A model generated the notes under the pieces. It searched no databases. It saw only the letters and a list, made by a program, of their open reading frames with translations, and was not told where the DNA came from. The position numbers and the translations under genes are program-made. This document shows positions 1-11,679 of a DNA stretch of 64,000 bases, piece after piece. Within the stretch, counting starts at the first letter, position 1; each line of letters opens with the position of its first letter. Source of the stretch: Olsenella uli DSM 7084. GTDB lineage: Bacteria; Actinomycetota; Coriobacteriia; Coriobacteriales; Atopobiaceae. The DNA is taken from assembly GCF_000143845.1 (NCBI RefSeq), contig NC_014363.1:977186-1041185 (forward strand). Reading direction: 5' to 3'.

Positions 1-1
1 C

Positions 2-295
2 GGCGACGTGGCGTCGCTGCTGGCCGACTCCGTCTCCGCAGACGACCGCTCGGCGATCGAGTCGCTGCTCCCCACCAGCACGACAAGCGTCTCCATCGAT
101 GGCGTCGACCGCTCCATGACCAGCTCGACCGTCCTTGCCACGGCTACGCTCCCGTCAGGCGGAAAGCAGGCCTACCAGATCGAACTCGTGCGGGACGGAA
201 TCGGCTGGAAGGTCAGCTCCGTCAGCGCCCAGTTCGCGTCCTCCGACGCCTCGGGCTCGAACGGTTCCACCACTGGCACCATTTCCGGCAACTAG
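2..295 (+). CDS. 3' end of a putative secreted or lipoprotein-type hypothetical protein
   Basis: The frame is open from the left edge of the window, so only the C-terminal 97 or so residues are seen and the true start lies upstream. The visible part has alternating polar and hydrophobic strands ending in a Trp-Lys-Val segment (DGIGWKVSSV), followed by a Ser/Gly/Thr-rich disordered tail. That pattern resembles the last strands of small NTF2-like extracytoplasmic domains such as DUF4878, but this is only a resemblance. It lies 50 nt upstream of mreB on the same strand. Function is not recognised. Confidence 0.55.
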   Translation, partial: GDVASLLADSVSADDRSAIESLLPTSTTSVSIDGVDRSMTSSTVLATATLPSGGKQAYQIELVRDGIGWKVSSVSAQFASSDASGSNGSTTGTISGN

Positions 296-345
296 CACGC
301 GCCCGCCCTTCCGTGCGGCCAGGCCACTGATTGGGATAGGAAGAT

Positions 346-1392
346 ATGTCGATCCTCGACTCGCTCTTCGGAGAATATGACGGCGACCTCGCCATCGACC
401 TTGGCACGGCCAACACCCTCGTGGCCGCCCGGGGCCAGGGCATCATCCTGAACGAACCCTCCGTCGTCGCCATCGACAAGAGCGAGGACCGCGTCCTTGC
501 CGTCGGTGCAGACGCAAAGAGGATGATCGGACGCACGCCCGGCTCCATCATCGCGGAGCGCCCCCTCAAGGACGGCGTCATCGCCGACTTCGACGTCACC
601 GAGGTCATGCTGCGCTACTTCATCGAGAAGGCGCGAGGCACGAGGCGTTACCCCTGGAGCCCACGCCCCCGCGTCGTCGTGTGCGTCCCCTCCGGGGTCA
701 CTTCCGTCGAGAAGCGTGCCGTCTTCGAGGCAACCATCGCTGCCGGCGCTCGCCAGGCCTTCCTGATCGAGGAGCCCATGGCCGCCGCCATTGGTGCCGA
801 CCTGCCCATCGAGGACCCCACTGGTTCCATGGTCGTCGACATCGGGGGCGGCACCACCGAAGTCGCCGTTATTGCCATGGGTGGCATCGTCGTCTCCCAG
901 TCGATTCGCACGGCAGGCGACGAGTTTGACCAGACCATCCTCGAGCATGTTCGCGATGCCTACAGCCTCTCCATTGGCGAGCGCACGGCTGAGGACATCA
1001 AGATCAAGGTCGGCTCCGCGGCGCCCCTTGCCGAGGAGCTTGACGTCGAGGTGAATGGCCGTGACGTGATGAGCGGCCTGCCCAAGACGGTCCGCATCGA
1101 GAGCGAGGAGATTCGCCGGGCCCTCGACAAGCCGCTCGACGAGGTCACCAAGACGGTCAAGGACGCCCTAGACGTCACGCCACCCGACCTTGCCAGCGAC
1201 CTCATGTACTACGGCATCCTCCTTACGGGGGGTGGCGGGCTTCTGCGTGGGCTCGACCAGCGCCTGCGCGAGGAGACGGGCGTGCCCGTGAACGTGAGCC
1301 CCACGGCCCTCGAGAACGTGGTGAACGGCTGCGCGCGCGTCCTCGAGGCCAATGCCCTCTCCGGCGGCTTCGTCCAACAGAGCGCGAGCTAG
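346..1392 (+). CDS. mreB: Rod shape-determining protein MreB
   Basis: Bacterial actin homologue that polymerises with ATP under the membrane and positions the elongasome (RodA, PBP2, MreC, MreD). The 348-residue length fits the family. The phosphate-1 motif DLGTANTLV begins at residue 18, the phosphate-2 motif DIGGGTTEVAV at residue 165, and the adenosine motif GILLTGGGGLLRG is near residue 287. Start ATG has a weak purine-rich SD (ataggaag). It heads the cluster mreB-mreC-mreD-PBP2-rodA, which implies a rod-shaped or elongating cell. Identification is by family motifs and gene order. Confidence 0.97.
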   Translation: MSILDSLFGEYDGDLAIDLGTANTLVAARGQGIILNEPSVVAIDKSEDRVLAVGADAKRMIGRTPGSIIAERPLKDGVIADFDVTEVMLRYFIEKARGTRRYPWSPRPRVVVCVPSGVTSVEKRAVFEATIAAGARQAFLIEEPMAAAIGADLPIEDPTGSMVVDIGGGTTEVAVIAMGGIVVSQSIRTAGDEFDQTILEHVRDAYSLSIGERTAEDIKIKVGSAAPLAEELDVEVNGRDVMSGLPKTVRIESEEIRRALDKPLDEVTKTVKDALDVTPPDLASDLMYYGILLTGGGGLLRGLDQRLREETGVPVNVSPTALENVVNGCARVLEANALSGGFVQQSAS

Positions 1393-1395
1393 GCC

Positions 1396-2403
1396 GTGCC
1401 CCCCATGCCTTCGCTCCGTGGCGGCACGTCGCGCGCCAGCATCAGGAAAAGCGACTCGGACTCGGGCGTGCGCCTGCTGGTGGCCTGTGTCGCCCTCTCG
1501 CTCGTCATGTTCACCCTGAGTGCGCGGGAGAGTGGCTCGGGCTTCTTCACGAGCATGCGCGGCGCGTTCTCTACGGTCACCATGCCCGTGCGCTACGTGG
1601 GCGCCGCCGCCTCCGTGCCCTTTCAGGGCCTTGGCAACGTCTTCGCCAACCTCACCGCCGACCAGCAGACGCTCTCGGAGCTCAGGCAGGAGAATGAGCG
1701 CCTGACGGCACGCAACACGGAGCTCGAGGAGGCCGAGCAGACCGCCGCGAGGCTACAGGACCTCCTCGCCTTGCAGAGCACCTACAGCCTCCAGTCCACG
1801 GCGGCGCGCATCATCTCGGGCTCCAGCGACTCGTGGACCGATACGGTCACCCTTGACAAGGGCTCGAGCGCGGGGCTCTCCGTCGGCATGCCCGTAACGG
1901 ACTCAAGCGGTGCCATCGGCCAGATCATCGAATGCGGGACGACCTCCTCCGTCGTGCGCCTCATCACGGACGAGAACTCCGGCGTCTCGGCCATGGTGCA
2001 GTCAAGCAGGGCGCAGGGCGTCCTCAAGGGTTCCGCCGATGGCACGCTGCACCTAACGCTCATCGGCACCGACCAGACGGTAGACGTGGGAGACACCGTC
2101 GTCACCAGCGGCCTCGGCGGCATCTTCCCGAAGGGGCTGCCGCTCGGTAAGGTCATCAGTGTCAACAAGGCTGCCGGCGCGCTGTACTATGACATCGACG
2201 TGAGCCCCCTATCGAGCACGGAGGGCTTCGAGGAGGTGCTCGTCATCACTTCGCTGACGGAGGGGCAGGAGGCGACCTCCGACGACATCGCTGCGGCGGA
2301 CGCGCAGGAGACCTCCTCCATCGTCGGTGGTTCCGCCCCTTCGTCGTCCGATGCGACCCCGTCGGAGGAGTCCTCCGAGGGCGACGCAGGCACAAGCGAG
2401 TAG
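1396..2403 (+). CDS. mreC: Rod shape-determining protein MreC
   Basis: Extracytoplasmic scaffold protein that links MreB to PBP2. One N-terminal membrane segment lies at about residues 26-42, followed by a coiled coil at about 83-125 rich in Glu/Leu/Gln, then the two beta-barrel MreC domains to about residue 290. The C-terminal 45 residues are Ser/Asp/Glu-rich and probably disordered; they are absent from many homologues. The GTG start is 3 nt after the mreB stop; an in-frame ATG at 1405 is an alternative. Length 335 residues. Confidence 0.93.
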   Translation: MPPMPSLRGGTSRASIRKSDSDSGVRLLVACVALSLVMFTLSARESGSGFFTSMRGAFSTVTMPVRYVGAAASVPFQGLGNVFANLTADQQTLSELRQENERLTARNTELEEAEQTAARLQDLLALQSTYSLQSTAARIISGSSDSWTDTVTLDKGSSAGLSVGMPVTDSSGAIGQIIECGTTSSVVRLITDENSGVSAMVQSSRAQGVLKGSADGTLHLTLIGTDQTVDVGDTVVTSGLGGIFPKGLPLGKVISVNKAAGALYYDIDVSPLSSTEGFEEVLVITSLTEGQEATSDDIAAADAQETSSIVGGSAPSSSDATPSEESSEGDAGTSE

Positions 2404-2414
2404 GGGAGGCGTGC

Positions 2415-2987
2415 ATGCGAGTCAATGATTCGGGCAAGAACCGCAGGGACATAGGCTGGATGGGGCTTGCATGCCTTGTCCTGCAACTCGCCCTTGCCCC
2501 CAACATCGCCGTTGCCAACGGTCACATCAACTTCGCCATCGTGTTCGCAGGCATCGTGGCACTCAGCTACGGTGGGCCCACGGGCGTCCTTTGCGGCTTT
2601 CTTTCTGGCCTGGTCTTTGACCTCTGCTCGACGGGCCCGATTGGCCTCATGGCACTTCTCCTCACCATCTCCTCCTTCGTGCTCGGCATCGAGAATAGGA
2701 ACCGCCTCTCGGACGACTCGTCGGGGGCGCTTGTGGTCTATCTCATCTCCACGTTTGCCACAATCCTCGTCTATCACCTGGTGATGCTCCTCTTTGGGCA
2801 GGCCGGCTCGCTTGTGGATGCCTTCGTGCTGCGGGCTCTCCCGACCTTCGCCCTCACGGCCGCCGCCTACCTCCCCGCCGCCTACCTCCTTTCGCACTCG
2901 CATGGGTCTGGACTGCAGCTTGGCGGCGGAGCCACCTCGCTCCGCTCGAGGCATGGTGGCGGCAGGTACAGCTTGGGCAAACGCTAG
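2415..2987 (+). CDS. mreD: Rod shape-determining membrane protein MreD
   Basis: Small polytopic membrane protein of the elongasome. The 190-residue product is strongly hydrophobic, with about five membrane segments (for example residues 17-33, 35-50, 55-75, 95-120, 130-160) and a basic C-terminus. ATG 2415 is preceded by a ggggaggc SD. MreD is poorly conserved in sequence, so the call rests on hydrophobicity, size and position between mreC and the PBP2 gene. Confidence 0.85.
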   Translation: MRVNDSGKNRRDIGWMGLACLVLQLALAPNIAVANGHINFAIVFAGIVALSYGGPTGVLCGFLSGLVFDLCSTGPIGLMALLLTISSFVLGIENRNRLSDDSSGALVVYLISTFATILVYHLVMLLFGQAGSLVDAFVLRALPTFALTAAAYLPAAYLLSHSHGSGLQLGGGATSLRSRHGGGRYSLGKR

Positions 2988-2995
2988 GGGGTTCC

Positions 2996-5029
2996 GTGAA
3001 TCCCATAGTCGTGGTCATAATCGTGCTGGCGGTGATACTCGTCGCCCTCGTCGCCGTCTTCTTCCTCGTCGGCCGTGGCGAGGCGCGCTTCACCTTCGAC
3101 ATCGGTGGCGCCGTGCCGCGTGCCGCGGGCGGATCGGACACCTCCAGCGAGAGCGGCTTCAAGTCACGACTCAATGGGCTGGGAGTCTTCTCCGGGTCGA
3201 TCATCGCCACCCTTCTCGTCAAGCTCTGGACGATGCAGCTGGTCTCCTCTGACTCCTACAGCGCGCAGGCGGAGTCCAACCGCACCCGCACCATCTCCCT
3301 CGCGGCACCGCGCGGACGCATACTCGACCGCAACGGTGTCGAGCTCGTGGGCAACCGTGCGAGCCTCTCGGTCATGGCGGAGGCCAGCGTCGCTGACAAC
3401 GAGATCGAATGCAAGCTGCTGGGAAACCTCATCGGAATGCCGGAGATGGCGGTCAGGCGCAAGATCGAGGACGCCTCCGAGGGGGCGCAGAGCCTCAGGA
3501 CCGTCGCCGTGGACGTGTCCCGTCGGGTCGTGGCCTATATCAACGAGCGCTCCTACCTCTTTGCGGGCGTCTCGGTGGCCGAGAAGGCCCAACGTCATTA
3601 TCCGCTGGGCAACGTCGCGGCACACGTCCTGGGCTATACGGGCACGGTCTCCTCGGACCAGCTCGGCTCGACGGGCGGCTCGGACGTCGAGGGCGCCATC
3701 CGCTACGAGTCGGGTGACATAGTCGGCCAGGCGGGCGTCGAGTACCAGTACGAGAGCGTCCTGCAGGGCATCAAGGGCGAGCAGACCGTCTATGTCGACG
3801 CAGACGGAAACGTTTTGAGCCACACGGGCAGCGTCGATGCCCAGAGTGGCTCGGACATAGTCCTGACGCTCGATGCCAACATCCAGAAGGCGGCGGAGGA
3901 GTCGCTCCAGGGCAGGATCAAGACCCTCTACGGTGCCGGCAAGACGGAGTGCAAGGGTGGCTGTGCGATCGCGATGGACGTCACCAACGGGGAGATCCTG
4001 GCGATGGCAAGCGCGCCGACCTTCTATCCCAACGTGTTCGTGGGGGGCATCTCGACAGACGACTGGGACGAGCTCTCGTCCGAGGAGGGCGCGAACCCCC
4101 TCATGAACCGCGCCGTTGCTGGGCAGTACCCATCCGCATCGACCATCAAGCCCCTTTCCACCCTGGCCGCCCTCGACTACGGCATCGCCGGTGCGGATTC
4201 AGGCTACGACTGCACGGGCTACTGGACGGGCTTCGGCAAGGACTATGGGCAATACTGCTGGAACCATAGCGGCCACGGCTGGATGACGCTCCAGACGGGC
4301 ATCACCTACTCATGTGACGTGGTCTTCTACGAGGTCGGCAAGGGCTTCTACTACTCCGATAGCAAGGAGGGCCTCCAGGAGACCTACCGCGCCTGGGGTC
4401 TGGGCAGCGCCGAGGGGGTCGACCTGCCCTCCGAGTCCGTCGGGCGCGTTCCCGACGCGGAATGGAAGTGGAACTACTACACCTCCTCCGATGACTCCGC
4501 ACGCTCGTGGCAGGGTGGTGACAGCACCAACCTCGCCATCGGCCAGGGAGACCTCCTCGTGACCCCGCTCCAGATGCTCTGTGCCTATGCGGGTCTGGCG
4601 ACCGGAGGGACCACCTGGCGCCCGCACGTCCTCAAGTCCGTCAAGTCCAACGTCGGCGGCGGCTCGGTCATAGACTACAAGTGCGAGGTCCTCCGTCAGA
4701 TTGACATCGAGCCAAGCCATCTGGACCTCGTCCATGCGGGTCTCACAGGTGTCATCTACGAGGAGTCCGAGGCCCAGGCATCCCACTTCACGAACCTGTC
4801 GGTGAGGGTTGCCGGCAAGACGGGCACGGCCGAGACCCCAAAGAAGGACCCTACGGGCTGGTTCATCGCCTACGCCCCGTCAGACGATCCCAAGTATGTC
4901 GTCGCCTCCGTCATCGAGAACGGCGGCTATGGCTCCGAAGGCGCCATGTATGTGGTGCGCGACATCCTTGGCGCCATCTACAACGAACCGGATGACTCGA
5001 CCGCCGTCGACACATCCGGCGTGCAATAG
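2996..5029 (+). CDS. mrdA: Penicillin-binding protein 2 (class B transpeptidase, elongasome)
   Basis: D,D-transpeptidase that cross-links peptidoglycan during cell elongation with RodA. The PBP dimerisation domain follows APRGRILDRNG near residue 103. The transpeptidase domain shows STIK with catalytic Ser382, an SCD triad at Ser439 (typical of PBP2) and KTG at Lys608. Length is 677 residues. The GTG start has an aggggg SD about 5 nt upstream. Unusually there are two hydrophobic segments before the dimerisation domain, residues 3-25 and about 60-78, where a class B PBP normally has one. Confidence 0.95.
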   Translation: MNPIVVVIIVLAVILVALVAVFFLVGRGEARFTFDIGGAVPRAAGGSDTSSESGFKSRLNGLGVFSGSIIATLLVKLWTMQLVSSDSYSAQAESNRTRTISLAAPRGRILDRNGVELVGNRASLSVMAEASVADNEIECKLLGNLIGMPEMAVRRKIEDASEGAQSLRTVAVDVSRRVVAYINERSYLFAGVSVAEKAQRHYPLGNVAAHVLGYTGTVSSDQLGSTGGSDVEGAIRYESGDIVGQAGVEYQYESVLQGIKGEQTVYVDADGNVLSHTGSVDAQSGSDIVLTLDANIQKAAEESLQGRIKTLYGAGKTECKGGCAIAMDVTNGEILAMASAPTFYPNVFVGGISTDDWDELSSEEGANPLMNRAVAGQYPSASTIKPLSTLAALDYGIAGADSGYDCTGYWTGFGKDYGQYCWNHSGHGWMTLQTGITYSCDVVFYEVGKGFYYSDSKEGLQETYRAWGLGSAEGVDLPSESVGRVPDAEWKWNYYTSSDDSARSWQGGDSTNLAIGQGDLLVTPLQMLCAYAGLATGGTTWRPHVLKSVKSNVGGGSVIDYKCEVLRQIDIEPSHLDLVHAGLTGVIYEESEAQASHFTNLSVRVAGKTGTAETPKKDPTGWFIAYAPSDDPKYVVASVIENGGYGSEGAMYVVRDILGAIYNEPDDSTAVDTSGVQ

Positions 5030-5043
5030 GGGAGGGGGAGGCT

Positions 5044-6276
5044 ATGCCACAACGGGTTGCGGCACCCCAGGGGGCCCAAGGTGTCATCGGTACGCTGCGT
5101 GGGGCCATCGGCAGCTTCGGCAAGCGAGTCTCGGGCGACCGTGCCACGCGCAGCAGATCGCGACTGAACGGCCCCTTCTACCTCCCCCAGCTACTTGCCG
5201 CGCTGCTCATAGTCGCCTTCGGTGCCGTCGTCATATACACCGCGTCGCTCACGATCGCCGAGGCGTCGTTCGTGCGTCAGCTCGCGGGCATTGCGATCGG
5301 CCTCGTCTGTGCCTGGGGCATGTATCGCTATGACTACCGCGCCCTCGCAAACATGTCGACGGCCCTGCTCGTCGCTGATGTCGTGCTTATGCTGCTTCCC
5401 AGCGTCCCGGGGTTCGGCGTCTCGGCCATGGGTATGACCGGTTGGGTCAAGATTCCCCTCGTCGGCCTGCGCTTCCAGCCCTCGGAGCTCGCCAAGCTCG
5501 TGACCATCTTCCTCATGGCCTCGCTCGGCGCTGAGTACAACGGGCGCATCGACTCCCTGCGCGACTACCTCAAGCTCTGCGGAATCCTCGTCGTACCCTT
5601 CGTGCTCATCCTCACCCAACCCGACCTTGGCACCGGCCTCATCGTGCTCGTGACGGGAGCCTCCATCATCATCTGCTCGGGCGCCAAGCGCACCTGGGTC
5701 ATCGCGACCATCGCCGGCATCGTCGCGCTCGCAGCCATCGTCGTCGCCACCTCCATGACGGAGGGCCTTCCCCATCTGCTCAAGACCTACCAGCTCAATC
5801 GCCTCATTGTCTTTGTGGACCCCTCCGTCGACCCTTCGGGCGACGGCTACAACCTCCAGCAGGCGAAGATCGCCGTTGGCTCGGGTGGCCTGCTTGGCAA
5901 GGGTTTTGGCAACGCCACGCAGGCAGCGGGCGGCTTTCTTCCCGAGGCACATACGGACTTCGTCTTTGCCCTGCTCGCCGAGGAGTTCGGCTTCGTCGGG
6001 TCCGTCGTGCTGCTGGGACTCTTCGCCACGATGATCCTCTCGACCATACTTTTGGCCCAGCGCGTTGAGTCCCCCTTTGGGAAGCTGGTCCTCGCCGGCT
6101 GCGCCACCATGTGGTCCTTCCAGCTGCTCCAGAATGTGGGCATGTGCATTGGCATCATGCCGATCACGGGCATCCCGCTGCCCTTTGTGAGCTTCGGTTC
6201 CTCCTCGATGGTCACGCAGCTGACTTCGGTGGGCATGGTCCAGTCCGTGTGGCATCACATCGTGAAGGCAGGCTGA
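5044..6276 (+). CDS. rodA: Peptidoglycan glycosyltransferase RodA
   Basis: SEDS-family polymerase that builds glycan strands from lipid II and works with the PBP2 encoded just upstream. The 410-residue protein has about ten membrane segments after a 40-residue basic N-terminus. SEDS signatures are present: QPDLGTG near residue 195, PEAHTDFVFALLAEEFG near residue 300 and PITGIPLPFVSFGSSS near residue 378. An SD of ggggaggggg precedes ATG 5044. RodA rather than FtsW is chosen because of the mre/PBP2 context. Confidence 0.95.
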   Translation: MPQRVAAPQGAQGVIGTLRGAIGSFGKRVSGDRATRSRSRLNGPFYLPQLLAALLIVAFGAVVIYTASLTIAEASFVRQLAGIAIGLVCAWGMYRYDYRALANMSTALLVADVVLMLLPSVPGFGVSAMGMTGWVKIPLVGLRFQPSELAKLVTIFLMASLGAEYNGRIDSLRDYLKLCGILVVPFVLILTQPDLGTGLIVLVTGASIIICSGAKRTWVIATIAGIVALAAIVVATSMTEGLPHLLKTYQLNRLIVFVDPSVDPSGDGYNLQQAKIAVGSGGLLGKGFGNATQAAGGFLPEAHTDFVFALLAEEFGFVGSVVLLGLFATMILSTILLAQRVESPFGKLVLAGCATMWSFQLLQNVGMCIGIMPITGIPLPFVSFGSSSMVTQLTSVGMVQSVWHHIVKAG

Positions 6277-6334
6277 CAGGCATCCGGGCGCGGGGTAGGA
6301 TGATGTCGGTGAACCTTCCGATGGGGGAGTGCTG

Positions 6335-7348
6335 ATGGCTCGAAGGACCAAGGTCTCCGTTGGGGACGTCGCAGACATGCTGAGCGCCGGCCGCGAGGCC
6401 GAGCGCAGACGTTCGGCCGAGATCAGGGTACTGGTGCTGGTCGCCCCCGATGCCGTGCGTTCGCACGCGCTTGCGGTGAGGGACGCCTTCACGCCCGAGC
6501 TCGCGAGTTCCGTCGTCTGCGTTCGTGCCCTGGGCTCCTTCCCGGATGCCGGCTCCGCGTGGGATGTGGCCGTGATCGTAGCGGCCGCCGACGCCGCAGG
6601 GGCAACGGAGGAGGCCGTGCGTGTCGCACGATGCGGCGTTCCCGTGTCGATCGTGGCGGAGTCTGCCCTGGACGTGCGCGACGAGTCGATCCCCTCGGCC
6701 GTCTCGGCGCTGGTGTCCGTGATTGCCGCCACGAGCAGACAGGCCCTCATGGACAAGCTGGGGTCTTGGGTTGTGGGCGCGGTGGGTGAGAAGGGCCTCG
6801 CCTTCGCCGCCAACTTCCCCTTCTGCCGGAAAGCGAAGGTGGGCGAGCTCGTACACTCCTGTGCCGCACAGAACGCCGCAGTTGGCGCCATAACTCTCAT
6901 CCCCGGGGCCGACCTGCCCATCATGTGCGCGAACCAGACAAGGCTTGCGTTGGACATGGCCGCGGCGTTTGGAAGGCCCCTCTGCGTCGAGCGCCTTGCG
7001 GAACTTGGGGCCGTGCTGGGAGCGGGCTTCGTGTACCGTCAGCTCGCCCGCACGCTAGTGGGGTTGGCGCCGGCCCTGGGTTGGGCGATCAAGGGCGGCA
7101 TCGGCTACTTTGGTACGGTGACAACCGGCGGGGCGCTCGCCGCCCGTCTCGACCCCGACTCCCCGGACCCGGTGGCCTCTCTGCGTCAATGGCTGCCCAA
7201 AGGCCGCGTGCGCGGGCAGGGGACCCCCTCCCCCCGTACGACCACCACGCCCCAAGCGCTCCTGCCCCATCTTGGCACGAGCGCCCGGCGCAACGCCCAC
7301 GGGGATGCCCCGGCGTACATAGACCTGGGGAAGGACGGGGGCAGATGA
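6335..7348 (+). CDS. DUF697-like (YcjF-type) membrane-associated protein
   Basis: A 337-residue protein of uncertain function. Residues about 170-275 resemble the DUF697 domain found in YcjF and at the C-terminus of some bacterial GTPases, with IPGADLPIMCANQTRLALDM at residue 189 and Gly/Ala-rich amphipathic helices after it. The N-terminal half looks like a Rossmann-like alpha/beta domain (RVLVLVAPDAV, WDVAVIVAAAD) but has no visible P-loop, so it is not itself a GTPase. The C-terminal 65 residues are Pro/Arg-rich. ATG 6335 is chosen over GTG 6329 because gggggag sits 6 nt before it. It trails rodA, suggesting co-transcription with the elongasome genes. Confidence 0.72.
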   Translation: MARRTKVSVGDVADMLSAGREAERRRSAEIRVLVLVAPDAVRSHALAVRDAFTPELASSVVCVRALGSFPDAGSAWDVAVIVAAADAAGATEEAVRVARCGVPVSIVAESALDVRDESIPSAVSALVSVIAATSRQALMDKLGSWVVGAVGEKGLAFAANFPFCRKAKVGELVHSCAAQNAAVGAITLIPGADLPIMCANQTRLALDMAAAFGRPLCVERLAELGAVLGAGFVYRQLARTLVGLAPALGWAIKGGIGYFGTVTTGGALAARLDPDSPDPVASLRQWLPKGRVRGQGTPSPRTTTTPQALLPHLGTSARRNAHGDAPAYIDLGKDGGR

Positions 7349-7522
7349 GGTTGCCGCGCGAGGACCCGTGCCGCCTCATCGAGCCTCCACAGGTCCGCCG
7401 CATGAGACAGTGGCACGAGAGGGGAGATGGACATCTCGCGGATCCGCTCTCGCCGTGTGGCCGGACGGGATGCGCAGATATCCTTTGCAAGGCGTGAACT
7501 GCTTGTGGACGCGGCGTTTCTG

Positions 7523-7551
7523 TTGACGGGGAAAACGAGCGCTAGTAAGAT
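7523..7551 (+). promoter_or_regulatory. Sigma-70-type promoter of rplU-rpmA
   Basis: TTGACG at 7523-7528, a 17-nt spacer and TAAGAT at 7546-7551. This gives an untranslated leader of about 35 nt before rplU. The preceding 170 nt after the DUF697 gene hold no convincing gene. Confidence 0.7.
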
Positions 7552-7592
7552 ATCTTGCTGTTGCACTAGAACCAGTAATGAAGGGCTAACAC

Positions 7593-7952
7593 ATGTACGC
7601 AATCGTTACCACTGGTGGCAAGCAGTATAAGGTTGCCAAGGGCGACATCATTGATGTCGAGAAGCTCGACGTGCAGCCTGGCGACAAGGTCAAGCTTGAC
7701 GTTATTCTGCTGAACGACGGCAAGAAGACCGTCGTTGACGCTGACGCCCTCTCCAAGAAGAAGGTTACCTGCGAGGTCGTCGACCAGTTCAAGGGCGAGA
7801 AGGTCACCGTCTTCAAGTTCAAGAAGCGCAAGCGCTACCACCGCACGAGGGGCCATCGCCAGAACCTCACCAGGCTCCAGGTGTCCAACATGCCGACCAC
7901 CAGGTCCGCCGCTGCCAAGACGGCTTCCACCGAGGATGCCCCTGCGGAATAG
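7593..7952 (+). CDS. rplU: 50S ribosomal protein bL21
   Basis: Binds 23S rRNA in the large subunit. It starts with the typical MYAIVTTGGKQYKV and carries the conserved basic segment KKRKRYHRTRGHRQ near residue 76. At 119 residues it is slightly longer than the usual 103, through an Ala/Thr/Glu-rich tail (SAAAKTASTEDAPAE) that is probably disordered. It is the first gene of the rplU-rpmA unit. Confidence 0.97.
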   Translation: MYAIVTTGGKQYKVAKGDIIDVEKLDVQPGDKVKLDVILLNDGKKTVVDADALSKKKVTCEVVDQFKGEKVTVFKFKKRKRYHRTRGHRQNLTRLQVSNMPTTRSAAAKTASTEDAPAE

Positions 7953-7989
7953 CCTGAGTTTTCAATCTGAGTAGATAGGCAGGTAAGAA

Positions 7990-8238
7990 ATGGCTCACAA
8001 GAAAGGCCTCGGCTCCTCTCGCAATGGCCGCGACTCCAACGCACAACGCCTTGGCACCAAGATCTTTGGTGGCCAGGCGGTGAGGGCAGGCCAGATCATC
8101 GTCCGTCAGCGCGGCACGCACATCACTCCGGGCGAGAACGTCGGGCGTGGCAAGGATGACACGCTGTTTGCGCTCGCCGACGGTACTGTCGAGTTCGTGA
8201 GGGGCGCCAAGCACTACGTGCACGTGCGCACCGCGTAG
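7990..8238 (+). CDS. rpmA: 50S ribosomal protein bL27
   Basis: Large-subunit protein whose N-terminus reaches the peptidyl transferase centre. The 82-residue product begins [16 protein letters not shown], so it lacks the cleavable N-terminal extension found in many Firmicutes. [19 protein letters not shown] is the conserved core. The SD is aggtaag upstream of ATG 7990. A strong terminator follows directly. Confidence 0.97.
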   Translation: MAHKKGLGSSRNGRDSNAQRLGTKIFGGQAVRAGQIIVRQRGTHITPGENVGRGKDDTLFALADGTVEFVRGAKHYVHVRTA

Positions 8239-8260
8239 ACAGCCCCCATCGTACGCCTGA

Positions 8261-8290
8261 GCCTCCGGACCTAGTCCGGAGGCTTCTTTG
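8261..8290 (+). terminator. Intrinsic terminator after rpmA
   Basis: Perfect 10-bp stem (gcctccggac, 8261-8270, with gtccggaggc, 8274-8283), a 3-nt loop and a U-rich tail ttctttg. Confidence 0.88.
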
Positions 8291-8364
8291 TTACGGGTTG
8301 AGGAACCGTCATGGCCCGTCTCGTACCCCCGTCGCATACGCACGGGGAAGCAAAGGAGCACATC

Positions 8365-11675
<3,311 letters not shown>

Positions 11676-11679
11676 CCCC

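Noticed and set aside
5191-6957. 588-codon minus-strand frame over rodA and the DUF697 gene
   Set aside because: Antisense shadow with repetitive composition and no motif.
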